The notes under the pieces: model-generated
What the model saw: only the letters and a program-made list of their open reading frames with translations
Database searches by the model: none
Told to the model about the DNA's origin: nothing
Translations under genes and position numbers: made by a program
Part shown: positions 1 through 7,419 of the stretch, piece after piece
Layout of the letters: each line of letters opens with the position of its first letter
Numbering within the stretch: position 1 is the stretch's first letter
Assembly (NCBI GenBank): GCA_012517965.1
Contig: JAAYTZ010000126.1
Location: forward strand, 1 to 62,478
Source of the DNA: Propionibacterium sp.
Lineage (GTDB): Bacteria > Actinomycetota > Actinomycetes > Propionibacteriales > Propionibacteriaceae
Direction of reading: 5' to 3'
DNA length: 62,478 bases

Positions 1-8
1 AGTGCGGT

Positions 9-89
9 GGCGAGGGTTTCCAGATCGGAGTCCACGAGAACCTCCCGGTTCGAAGTTGGGTCGCAACTCCGATGCTGGAGACCCTCGCC
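9..89. repeat. Long imperfect inverted repeat (hairpin) at window edge
   Basis: The arms at 9-31 and 66-89 are complementary over 23-24 bases, with one G.T-type mismatch and one bulged base, around a 34-base loop. The loop contains a second small hairpin (GAACC-TCCC-GGTTC). Pairing stops cleanly at both outer ends, so the element is complete in the window. It lies 71 bases past the stop of the TetR gene, with nothing else recognisable in 1-159. It lacks a T-run, so it is not a classic terminator. It may be a structured RNA or a dispersed palindromic repeat; the function is unknown. Confidence 0.6.
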
Positions 90-159
90 CAGGATTAACA
101 GCGGCCACGCCGCGAACCCTTGGACTTACTCATCTAGGCGGCACCCCTCGGCGCGGGTC

Positions 160-756
160 TCACCAGGCGTCCACCAGGTAGTGCTGCAGGGAACGGCCGA
201 CGGGCTCGACGAGGCTGCGGGCGCTCGCGGTCGAGAGTGCACCCAGCTCGAGCACGTGCCGTCCGGCCATCAGCCCGATCAGGGTGCTGGCCGCCAGTTG
301 GCCCCTCAGGAGGGCGTTGCCGTGACCGAGCCGGGACGCCAGGCGTCCGAAGACCTCCCGGCCGAGGAACTCGGCCAGCAGGCGGCGCCGGGCGAGCGTG
401 CGCTCCTGCAGGAACGCGATCAGCCGCGCACGGTGCTGCGGGTGCTCCCACAGGTCGAAGAAGGCCTTGGCGAGCCGATGCCCAAGGGTGTCGGAGTCGC
501 CCTCGGCCGCCTGCTCGAACCGTGCGACGAGGTCGAGATCGGGGTGAACCAGCACGCTGGTGAACAGGTGCGCCTTCGAGGAGAAGTAGTGGTGAACGAG
601 CGCGGGGTCCACAGCGGCGTCTCGGGCGATGGCGCGCAGGGAGGCACCGTCGTACCCGAGCTCGTCGAACAAGGCGAGGGCGGCTGCGGCGATGGCGCCT
701 CGCGTGTCGTCGTGGCCGGGACGACGACCGCGGGGGCGCACGCTCTGCATGGTCAT
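160..756 (-). CDS. TetR/AcrR family transcriptional regulator
   Basis: This 198-residue protein has a TetR-type DNA-binding head: the helix-turn-helix around residues 38-60 reads ASLRAIARDAAVDPALVHHY, followed by a FSSKAHLF segment typical of the family. The remaining all-helical part would be the ligand-binding and dimer domain; its ligand cannot be read from sequence. I chose the ATG at 756 (MTMQSVRPRG) because the basic tail starts there; upstream codons in frame run into the divergent gene. A HAD phosphatase starts 38 bases away on the other strand, so the regulator may control the shared spacer. It is not clearly tied to the polysaccharide locus. Confidence 0.88.
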   Translation of the reverse strand: MTMQSVRPRGRRPGHDDTRGAIAAAALALFDELGYDGASLRAIARDAAVDPALVHHYFSSKAHLFTSVLVHPDLDLVARFEQAAEGDSDTLGHRLAKAFFDLWEHPQHRARLIAFLQERTLARRRLLAEFLGREVFGRLASRLGHGNALLRGQLAASTLIGLMAGRHVLELGALSTASARSLVEPVGRSLQHYLVDAW

Positions 757-782
757 GACGTTCGTCCTTCGTCGGTGTGGCC

Positions 783-788
783 TAGCCT
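783..788 (+). promoter_or_regulatory. Probable -10 element of a leaderless transcript
   Basis: TAGCCT lies 6 bases upstream of the GTG start of the HAD gene, the spacing expected when transcription starts at the start codon itself. No Shine-Dalgarno sequence is present between them. No clear -35 is visible. It sits in the 38-base spacer shared with the TetR gene. Confidence 0.4.
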
Positions 789-794
789 GAGCGA

Positions 795-1442
795 GTGACC
801 CTCGCGCGCTGGCCGGTAGTGCTCTTCGACCTCGACGGGACTGTGGCGAACACGATCCCACTCATCCTGGAGTCGTACGCTCATGCTACGCGCACCGTCC
901 TGGGGCGTCCGGCGCCCGCCGAGGAAACCCGGAATTGGATCGGTCGAACGCTGCGGGACACCTTCGACGCGCGCTACCCGGCGGTGAGCGACGAGTTACT
1001 GGACGCCTACCGCACCTGGAACGAGGCGAACCTGGAGCGGCTCATCCGCCGGTACGACGGCATGGCCGAACTGCTCGCCGACCTCTCGGACGCCGGCCTG
1101 GCGACCGGCATCGTGACGTCCAAGCGGCGAAATCCGGCGGAGGCGACGCTCAGCGGCGTCGGGCTCGGCGACAGCGTCCGGTTGCTGACGGCGATGGAGG
1201 ACACCAGCCGGCACAAGCCGGCCGCCGACCCCCTGCTGCACGCCCTGACCCTGCTGGACCGGCGTCCGGAGGAGTGCGTGTACGTGGGGGACGCGATCTA
1301 CGACGTTCGGTGCGCCGCCGCGGCGGGAGCGGACGCCATCGCCGTCACCTGGGGGGCGGGGAGCCCCGCCGAGCTGGCGGCGGAGAACCCGGTCGCGGTC
1401 GTGGACACGGTCGACGCGCTCCGGACCATGCTCCTCGGCTGA
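795..1442 (+). CDS. HAD-superfamily hydrolase (phosphoglycolate phosphatase-like)
   Basis: The 215-residue protein is a HAD-IA phosphatase. Motif I is FDLDGTVANT at the N terminus, with the nucleophile Asp and the acid/base Asp. A helical cap follows, motif II is in IVTSKRRNP, and motif IV is GDAIYDVRCAAAAG. Length and motifs match the phosphoglycolate phosphatase / pyrophosphatase PpaX group, but the substrate cannot be assigned. The GTG start is supported by a TAGCCT element 6 bases upstream (leaderless). A strong bidirectional hairpin follows the stop. Confidence 0.85.
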   Translation: MTLARWPVVLFDLDGTVANTIPLILESYAHATRTVLGRPAPAEETRNWIGRTLRDTFDARYPAVSDELLDAYRTWNEANLERLIRRYDGMAELLADLSDAGLATGIVTSKRRNPAEATLSGVGLGDSVRLLTAMEDTSRHKPAADPLLHALTLLDRRPEECVYVGDAIYDVRCAAAAGADAIAVTWGAGSPAELAAENPVAVVDTVDALRTMLLG

Positions 1443-1457
1443 GGCCCGACCGGGGAC

Positions 1458-1495
1458 GAGTGGGGGGCGCCGGCCGCAGCCGACGCCCCCCACTC
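1458..1495. terminator. Bidirectional hairpin terminator
   Basis: A perfect 12-base-pair stem (GAGTGGGGGGCG at 1458-1469 with its complement at 1484-1495) with a 14-base loop lies between the convergent HAD gene and the CoA-transferase gene. It ends 13 bases before the latter's stop codon. There is no long T-run, which is usual in high-GC actinobacteria. Confidence 0.7.
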
Positions 1496-1508
1496 CTGTC
1501 TCGCGGTG

Positions 1509-3014
1509 TTACACCCGCATGCTGCCCGTGTCGAGCATGCGCTGGTGCCAGCTGAGCGCCTCGGTGAGGAGGTGCGGGGTGTGGATCCCCTTGGCGGACG
1601 CCACCGCGCGGTCGTAGTAGTCCTGCAGCATCGGCTTGAAGTCGGGGTGCGCGCACTTCTCGATGATGGTCTTGGCCCGCTGCTTGGGCGACAGGCCGCG
1701 CAGGTCGGCGAGGCCCTGCTCGGTGATGATCACCATGACGTCGTGCTCGGTGTGGTCGTGGTGCGACACCATCGGCACGATGCAGGAGATGTCGCCGTTC
1801 TTGGCCGTCGACGGGGTCACGAACGTCGAGATGTAGGCGTTGCGCGTGAAGTCGCCGGAGCCGCCGATGCCGTTCTGCATCTTGGTGCCCATCACGTTGG
1901 TCGAGTTCACGTTGCCGTAGATGTCGGCCTCGAGCAGGCCGTTGCAGGAGATGACGCCGAGTCGCCGGATGACCTCCGGGTTGTTGGAGATCTCCTGGGG
2001 GCGCAGCACGATCTTCTCGCGGTAGAACGACGCGCGGTCGTTCATCTTCTCGGCGGCGGTCGGCGACAGCGAGAACGCGGTCGCGGACGCCACGAGCAGC
2101 TTGCCGGAGTCGATCAGGTCGACCATGCCGTCCTGGATGACCTCGGTGTAGGAAACGAACTGCTCGAAGGGGCCCTCCAGCAGGCCCACGAGCACGGCGT
2201 TCGCGATGTTGCCGACGCCCGACTGCAGCGGCAGCAGGTGCTTCGGGATGCGGCCCGCCTTGACCTCGCTGGCGAAGAAGTCGAGGAGGTGGCCGGCGAT
2301 GGCCTTGCTGTCCTCGTCGAGGTCCTTGAACGGGGTGTTGCGGTCGGGGGAGTCGGTCTCGATGACCGCGACGACCTTGTCGGAGTCGATGTGGTAGCAG
2401 GTGTCGCCGATCCGGTCGCCGGCGTTGAGGATCGGGATGGGGTTGTTGTGCGGCGGGACGTGCATCGAGTAGATGTCGTGCATGCCCTCGAGGTCCTCGG
2501 ACTGCCAGGAGTTCACCTCGAGGATGATCTTGTCGGCCTTCTCCAGGTACACGTTGTTGTTCCCGACCGAGGACGACGGGACGATCGACCCGTCGGCCTT
2601 GATCTTCGTGACCTCGATGACCGCGAAGTCCAGCCTGCCCCAGTACCCGGCGCGGACCTGGGGCCCCGAGTGGGACAGGTGCACGTCGTGGTACTGGGAG
2701 ACGCCCGTGTTGATCGCGTTGCGCATGTACGGATCGGACTGGTAGGGCATCCGCATGTTGACGCCGCCGGCCTCCGCGAGGGCGCCGTCGAGCTCGGGGG
2801 CGGTGGAGGCGCCGGTCAGGACGTTGACCTTGAACTCCTCGCCGCGGGCGTGGGCGGCCTTGATCTGGGCGGCCAGCGCGACCGGCAGCGCCTTCGGGTA
2901 GCCCGAGCCGGTGAAGCCGGCGAAACCCAGGGTGTCGCCATTCTTGATGAGCTTGGCCGCCTCTTCAGCGGTGGTCACCTTGCTGCGGTACTTCTCGCTC
3001 AAGATGCGCGACAT
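1509..3014 (-). CDS. Succinyl-CoA:acetate/propionate CoA-transferase (class I)
   Basis: This 501-residue protein belongs to the acetyl-CoA hydrolase/transferase family, subgroup of AarC and YgfH. The catalytic glutamate that forms the enzyme-CoA thioester is Glu291 in SYTEVIQDGM, next to the family hallmark LQSGVGNIANAV; GIGGSGDF marks the C-terminal domain. In propionic-acid bacteria such enzymes move CoA from propionyl-CoA to succinate in the Wood-Werkman cycle, while in acetate users they make acetyl-CoA from succinyl-CoA; sequence alone does not separate the two. The start is well supported by AGGGAGG just upstream of ATG 3014. The gene stands alone, bounded by a terminator. Confidence 0.93.
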   Translation of the reverse strand: MSRILSEKYRSKVTTAEEAAKLIKNGDTLGFAGFTGSGYPKALPVALAAQIKAAHARGEEFKVNVLTGASTAPELDGALAEAGGVNMRMPYQSDPYMRNAINTGVSQYHDVHLSHSGPQVRAGYWGRLDFAVIEVTKIKADGSIVPSSSVGNNNVYLEKADKIILEVNSWQSEDLEGMHDIYSMHVPPHNNPIPILNAGDRIGDTCYHIDSDKVVAVIETDSPDRNTPFKDLDEDSKAIAGHLLDFFASEVKAGRIPKHLLPLQSGVGNIANAVLVGLLEGPFEQFVSYTEVIQDGMVDLIDSGKLLVASATAFSLSPTAAEKMNDRASFYREKIVLRPQEISNNPEVIRRLGVISCNGLLEADIYGNVNSTNVMGTKMQNGIGGSGDFTRNAYISTFVTPSTAKNGDISCIVPMVSHHDHTEHDVMVIITEQGLADLRGLSPKQRAKTIIEKCAHPDFKPMLQDYYDRAVASAKGIHTPHLLTEALSWHQRMLDTGSMRV

Positions 3015-3157
3015 CGGGTTCCTCCCTTGGAAGCTTTACGGTTAGTCGTAGGGTAGCGGGACGCCGCGGGCGGCGGCTCCTACAAATCCAGGTTCTTTCG
3101 GGCGCCGGGAGGTCCTGCGTTCCGCCCACCAGAACCGGAAACGCGAAGGAGTCGGGC

Positions 3158-3865
3158 ATGGCGGATGAGGCCAAACCCGTGCCGGCCCGGGCCGAGCGTC
3201 CGCTGTGGCGGTCCGTGCTGATCAACGTCGTGGTCGCCTTGGCGGTGGTGTCGCTGGTGCAGGCGTTCGTCGTCCGCGTGCACAACGTCTCGTCGGGCTC
3301 GATGCGGGAGACCCTGGGGGTCACCGACCGGGTGCTGACGTTCAAGCTGGCGTACGTCGGCGCCGGGCCGGCGCGCGGCGACATCGTGGTCTTCGCACAC
3401 GGCGACAGCTGGGAGACCGACCGGCGCTCGCCCGATCCGAGCCCGGTGGTCCAGGCGCTGCGCGCGTTCGGGGACCTCACCGGCATCGGGCTGTCCAGCC
3501 AGGCTTTCACCGTGAAGCGGGTGATCGGGGTGGCCGGCGACACCGTGGACTGCTGCGACGCCGACGGGCGGGTCCGCGTCAACGGCGAGGCGCTGACCGA
3601 GCCGTACGTGTACCGCGACATCGCCTTTCGCCCGGGTGAGCTCGACTGCACCACCGAGCCACGCTCGGCCCGCTGCTTCGGCCCGGTGCAGGTGCCGGCC
3701 GACCGGCTGCTGGTCCTCGGCGACCACCGGTCGAACTCGGCGGATTCCGTCGCGAACTGCCGCAGCGCCGACGCCCGCCCCGACGCCTGCGCCCGCTTCG
3801 TCCGGGTCGATCAGGTCACGGGCAAGGTGATCGCTCGGGTGTGGCCCCCCGGCCCGGTCGCCTGA
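3158..3865 (+). CDS. lepB: Signal peptidase I
   Basis: Type I signal peptidase, 235 residues, cuts leader peptides from exported proteins at the outer face of the membrane. One N-terminal membrane segment (about residues 18-39) precedes the nucleophile Ser48 in SSGSM. The general base Lys120 is in FTVKRVIG, and the conserved GDHRSNSADS box spans 188-197. Two cysteine pairs (132/133 and 164/173) could form disulfides. AAGGAG sits 8 bases before the ATG. It shares a 143-base spacer with the CoA-transferase and is closed by a hairpin terminator. Confidence 0.95.
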   Translation: MADEAKPVPARAERPLWRSVLINVVVALAVVSLVQAFVVRVHNVSSGSMRETLGVTDRVLTFKLAYVGAGPARGDIVVFAHGDSWETDRRSPDPSPVVQALRAFGDLTGIGLSSQAFTVKRVIGVAGDTVDCCDADGRVRVNGEALTEPYVYRDIAFRPGELDCTTEPRSARCFGPVQVPADRLLVLGDHRSNSADSVANCRSADARPDACARFVRVDQVTGKVIARVWPPGPVA

Positions 3866-3880
3866 CCGCGGCCGAGACGA

Positions 3881-3913
3881 GCCGGCCGCCGCTCCGCGGG
3901 AGCGACGGCCGGC
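3881..3913. terminator. Bidirectional hairpin terminator
   Basis: A 15-base arm (3881-3895) pairs with 3899-3913 at 14 of 15 positions around a GCG triloop. It lies between the convergent lepB and mutarotase genes, 15 bases past the lepB stop. Confidence 0.75.
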
Positions 3914-3937
3914 AGGTGGGCGTCCGGGATCGGCGGG

Positions 3938-4804
3938 TCAGACCAGGGAGATGCGCTGCCGCAGCGTGTGGGTCTGACCGGGAAGGAGCCGGATCGCGTT
4001 GTCGAGGGCGTTCGCCGCCTCGATGCAGATCATGCCGGTCCATTCGTCGTCACCGAAGTCGGGCATCGCGGCCGACTTGGCGACCCACGGGTTCCAGACC
4101 ACAGTGTTGGCCGAGCCGAGCTTGCTGATCTCGAGCTTGCGGCCGAGCACCGGATCGTTCAGCACGACGGTGTCCTTGTGGAAGTAGAGCCGGTCGGTCT
4201 CGGCGGTGATGGTGACCGGGCCTTCCTGGCGGCACTCGAGCTTCTCGGCACCCGCGGCGCGGTCGAGGTAGTCGCAGCCCTCCAGCCCCTCGATCGTGAT
4301 CTGGCGCACGTCGCCGACGGTGAGGTACGTGTGGAAGGCCGACTCGAAGGTGAAGGGCTCGTCGCCCTCGTTGGTCACCTTCATGCCCAACTGCAGGTAC
4401 TCGGGGGTGAACTTGGCCAGCAGGTAGGCCGTGTAGCGGCCTGTGAAGCCCTCGTGGTCGAGCGTCATCGCGTCGTCCAGGCGGTACTCCACGAGCAGCC
4501 GGCCGTCCTGCGCGAGCGTGTCCTTGATGTCGCTGCGGTGCCAGGTGCCGAGCCGGGCGAAGCCGTGGGGTGGGGTGAGCTTGCCCTCGGGGCCGGTGCC
4601 GAACCACGGGAAGACGACCGGGACGCCGCCGCGGATCGGCTGCCCGTCGGCGAACGCCGACTTCTCGCTCATCCACAGCACGGGCTGCTGGCCGTCCGGC
4701 TGGTAGGCCCACACGTGCGCACCGTGGTCGTAGATGCCATAGTGCCCCGAGCCGGGGTGGGCCTCGATGCCCCGAAGTGGGTTGGTGGTCTCCTCATACG
4801 TCAT
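3938..4804 (-). CDS. D-hexose-6-phosphate mutarotase (YeaD-like)
   Basis: The 288-residue protein is an aldose-1-epimerase-fold enzyme of the YeaD group, which interconverts the alpha and beta anomers of hexose 6-phosphates such as glucose 6-phosphate. Family motifs in order are RGGVPVVFPWFG (58-69), HGFAR (80-84), FHTYL with likely catalytic His158, VVWNPW, and CIEAAN with likely catalytic Glu262. It is cytosolic, with no signal peptide. The gene stands alone between two terminator or spacer regions. The family call is firm; the exact sugar phosphate is inferred. Confidence 0.88.
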   Translation of the reverse strand: MTYEETTNPLRGIEAHPGSGHYGIYDHGAHVWAYQPDGQQPVLWMSEKSAFADGQPIRGGVPVVFPWFGTGPEGKLTPPHGFARLGTWHRSDIKDTLAQDGRLLVEYRLDDAMTLDHEGFTGRYTAYLLAKFTPEYLQLGMKVTNEGDEPFTFESAFHTYLTVGDVRQITIEGLEGCDYLDRAAGAEKLECRQEGPVTITAETDRLYFHKDTVVLNDPVLGRKLEISKLGSANTVVWNPWVAKSAAMPDFGDDEWTGMICIEAANALDNAIRLLPGQTHTLRQRISLV

Positions 4805-4941
4805 GAATACCCCTCCCTGGGTCTTCCACGCCGGGCGGCGGTGCCGCTCCTGACGGACTTCGCTCCTGCCCCGTCACCCTAGTCCCCGGCTGAGACGGAA
4901 ACACCCCTTGGAGGCAATCTGGACGGGGGGCGGGGCGTCCG

Positions 4942-6252
4942 CTACTGGGAGATTCGGCGGCACTCCAGGTAGAAGCGCTTGTCCTTCGCGTGCCCCATCG
5001 AGAACGTCTTGCGCGGGAACGAGCCGTCCACCGCGATCGACTTGAAGAAGGTGTCCTTGCCGATCGCCGGCAGGATGAAGCCGCAGTTCCCCCGGCGCCG
5101 CGCCAGCCGATCCACCGGCTCCTCGCCGTGCACATAGTCGATCTCGGCGGTGGGGTGGTCGGAGAGGAAACGGTCGAGGAAGTCCTGCAGCGACCCCACC
5201 GCCAGTTCGTGGGTGGGGTGGTTCAGTTCGACGAGCGTGTAGCCGTCGGGCGTCACCATCCCGAACCGCTGCTTGGGGGCCACTGGCAGGCGCACCTCGG
5301 CGTTCAGTTCGTTGATGTCGGACGCCTGCGCGTACGTCGCGTCGGTGAACGTGGCCTCGAGCTGCTCGACGAGGTCGCCGCACTCGAAGATCACGCGGTG
5401 GATCGGCTCGAAGATGAGCGACGGGTCGTGCAGGTTCACCAGTTCGACCAGGGCGTAGCGGGCGGGGTGGTCGTCCGGGGCGCCCTGCTCCTTGAGCTCG
5501 GTCCAGATCGCCTTGGCGGTGGCCAGGGAGTGGTTCCCGTCGCCCATCGCGAACAGGAGCGGGGCGTCGTTGGGCAGGTCGTACTTCGCCCGGTAGGCCT
5601 CGGGGGAGATCAGTCCCGCGAGGGCGTCCAGGATCGTGGCCTGCAGCGCCGGGTCCTCGATGAGGCGGCCGGTCAGGTGGCCGGAGTCGAGCATGGTGTC
5701 GAAGTCGTAGGCCACGGGCAGCCGGTCGAGCTGGGCGTGGACGGGCTTGAGGACGGTGCCCTCGGGGTCGTCGTAGAGCACCAGGATGTGCGGGGACTCG
5801 AGGTCGGCGCCGCGACGCACCTTCATGCGGGGTGGCAGGCGGTCGAGGACGGTCCCCTCGGTCGCCCGGACCAGCGTCTGGGAACCCTTGTTGTAGTCGT
5901 AGGTCTCCAGGTCGAGCGCGACGATGAGCCCCTGCTGGGTGCCCGAGCCGACCTGCCGCTCGACGTACACGAAGGCGTCGTGCTCCTCGAACACGTCCTC
6001 GGCCAGGTACTGCTTCATGGCGGCCTGGCAGGCGGCGATCCGCTGTTCGACGTCGGGGGCGGTGAGGTAGAGCTCCGGCAGGATGATCCGGAACGTCGAG
6101 GGCTTGTCGTCGACGATCCGCTCGACCTGCTCCCAGTACTCCGGCTCGGAGGTGAACTGGTCGCACGCGATCACGGCCCAGGTGGCGGGGTCGATGGACG
6201 CCTTCGGCAGCAGCACGGTCGGGACGGCGACGCCGATCGGGTTGGTGGACAT
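4942..6252 (-). CDS. DUF1015 family protein
   Basis: The 436-residue protein matches the DUF1015 family (COG4198). Recognisable blocks are ACDQFTSEPEYW near residue 30, MGDGNHSLATAK in the middle and RRGNCGFILP near the C terminus. The family is widespread, cytosolic and of unproven function. AGGAGAG lies just upstream of the ATG. It is followed by about 140 bases without a gene before the mutarotase and shows no obvious operon partner. Confidence 0.85.
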   Translation of the reverse strand: MSTNPIGVAVPTVLLPKASIDPATWAVIACDQFTSEPEYWEQVERIVDDKPSTFRIILPELYLTAPDVEQRIAACQAAMKQYLAEDVFEEHDAFVYVERQVGSGTQQGLIVALDLETYDYNKGSQTLVRATEGTVLDRLPPRMKVRRGADLESPHILVLYDDPEGTVLKPVHAQLDRLPVAYDFDTMLDSGHLTGRLIEDPALQATILDALAGLISPEAYRAKYDLPNDAPLLFAMGDGNHSLATAKAIWTELKEQGAPDDHPARYALVELVNLHDPSLIFEPIHRVIFECGDLVEQLEATFTDATYAQASDINELNAEVRLPVAPKQRFGMVTPDGYTLVELNHPTHELAVGSLQDFLDRFLSDHPTAEIDYVHGEEPVDRLARRRGNCGFILPAIGKDTFFKSIAVDGSFPRKTFSMGHAKDKRFYLECRRISQ

Positions 6253-6342
6253 AGCGGAGCCTCTCCTGTGAGGTCGATTCTGGGTCTAGTTTACGGGGGC
6301 GTGCCGATACCTTGCAGAAGGTTGGGTCAACAAGCCGTAGGG

Positions 6343-6621
6343 TCAGGGGTCTGGAGTCGGGGCCGCCTCCAGCACGCCCAGAGCGAGCAGGGCCGCCACC
6401 ACGGCGGCGGTCGCCTCGTCGGCCGACCCGTCGGCGGGATCGCCGAACGCCTCCCGGAGGCCCTCGGCGAGTGCGGCGACCGTGGTCGGGGTGGCGCTGA
6501 GGTCGGCCACGGCCGCCCCGAGGACGCTCAGGCTGACCAGCCGCCGTTCGTAGAGCAGCAGGCTGCCCTCCTCGAAGTCGAGACGGTCGACGGGGGGGAC
6601 CAGCCGGACGCCGTCGCTCAC
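6343..6621 (-). CDS. PqqD-like (RRE-fold) small protein, HprK partner
   Basis: This 92-residue protein starts at a GTG that overlaps the stop of the HPr-kinase-like gene by 4 bases (GTGA), so the two are translationally coupled. It has the PqqD / RiPP-recognition-element layout: N-terminal beta-strands (LVPPVDRLDFEE, SLLLYERRLVSLS), then helices with ALAEGLREAFG and ending VVAALLALGVLEA. In PqqD and lasso-peptide B1 proteins this fold binds a leader peptide and delivers it to a partner enzyme. Here the partner is probably the adjacent kinase; no peptide is visible. It ends the operon rmlB - rmlCD - kinase - PqqD-like. Confidence 0.68.
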   Translation of the reverse strand: MSDGVRLVPPVDRLDFEEGSLLLYERRLVSLSVLGAAVADLSATPTTVAALAEGLREAFGDPADGSADEATAAVVAALLALGVLEAAPTPDP

Positions 6622-7409
6622 GACCGCTCCAGCCAGCCGGCCACGGTGTCCAGCACGGTGTCCACCTCGCGGTAGTGCAGGCGGACGACCGGCGCCAGGC
6701 CCGCCAGGAGATCGTCCAGCCAGTGCAGCGGCCGCGGCAGCGCCGACAGCGCCGACGTTTCGGGGGCCAGGGCCGCGATCGCCTCGAACCGGGTCAGGGC
6801 CTCCTGGCGCGGGGGGCCGGCGTGATCGTCGCTGCGGGCCAGGAGGACGAGGCGGCGCAGCCGGCAGAACGCCGGCGGCCGGACGAGGCCCAGGTCGTCG
6901 GGCGACGTCTCCGCCTTCGGCCCTGCGGCGTCCCCCCGGAGCGACAGCGGCTTGGGGTACGGGTGGACCCGCGCGTCGGCGTCCACTGCGACCGTCTCGT
7001 CGGTGAGGTAGCCGAACCGGCGGCCCAGCCGCCGCACCAGCGTCGTCTTGCCCGTGCCGCCGGGGGCGACGAAGGCGATCGCGTCGCCGTCCGCGCCGGC
7101 CACCGCCCCGGCGTGCAGCATCAGCAGGCGGCCGGTCTGGGCGGCGATCTTCGCGTAGGTGACCTGTTGGGTCAGCTGCTGCAGCACGGAAGCCAGCTCG
7201 GTTCCGGTGGCGGACGCCCCGTCCGGCTCCTCGCCGGGGCCGTGCAGGCAGGCCACCACGGCGTCGCTCTCCGGGTCGGCGGCGTCGCCCACGTCCAGCA
7301 GGCAGCGCGCCCACGCGACCCGCGCGGCGGCGTCCAGTTCGGCGGCGCGGCTGCCGGTGAGCCGCACCGGGGTGCGGCACGCCAGGCCGCCGACCAGCAG
7401 CACGCTCAC
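6618..7409 (-). CDS. HPr kinase-like P-loop ATPase
   Basis: The 263-residue protein carries a Walker A motif APGGTGKTT (115-123), preceded by LMLHAGAVA, a segment characteristic of HprK-related kinases. YLTDETVAVD (134-143) has acidic residues where HprK has its catalytic and metal-binding acids. The N-terminal HPr-binding half of true HprK is absent. Related kinases occur in HPr-rel-A type gene sets and in paeninodin-type lasso-peptide clusters, where a peptide is phosphorylated; the substrate here is unknown. GTG start, 10 bases after the rmlCD stop, so it is part of the rhamnose operon. Confidence 0.75.
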   Translation of the reverse strand: MSVLLVGGLACRTPVRLTGSRAAELDAAARVAWARCLLDVGDAADPESDAVVACLHGPGEEPDGASATGTELASVLQQLTQQVTYAKIAAQTGRLLMLHAGAVAGADGDAIAFVAPGGTGKTTLVRRLGRRFGYLTDETVAVDADARVHPYPKPLSLRGDAAGPKAETSPDDLGLVRPPAFCRLRRLVLLARSDDHAGPPRQEALTRFEAIAALAPETSALSALPRPLHWLDDLLAGLAPVVRLHYREVDTVLDTVAGWLERS

Positions 7410-7419
7410 GGCGACGGTC

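Noticed and set aside
32-67. T-arm-like hairpin (CCCGG-TTCGAAG-TTGGG) suggesting a tRNA 3' end
   Set aside because: The following bases do not give a CCA end, and the whole piece is enclosed in a longer hairpin (9-89) that does not fit a cloverleaf.
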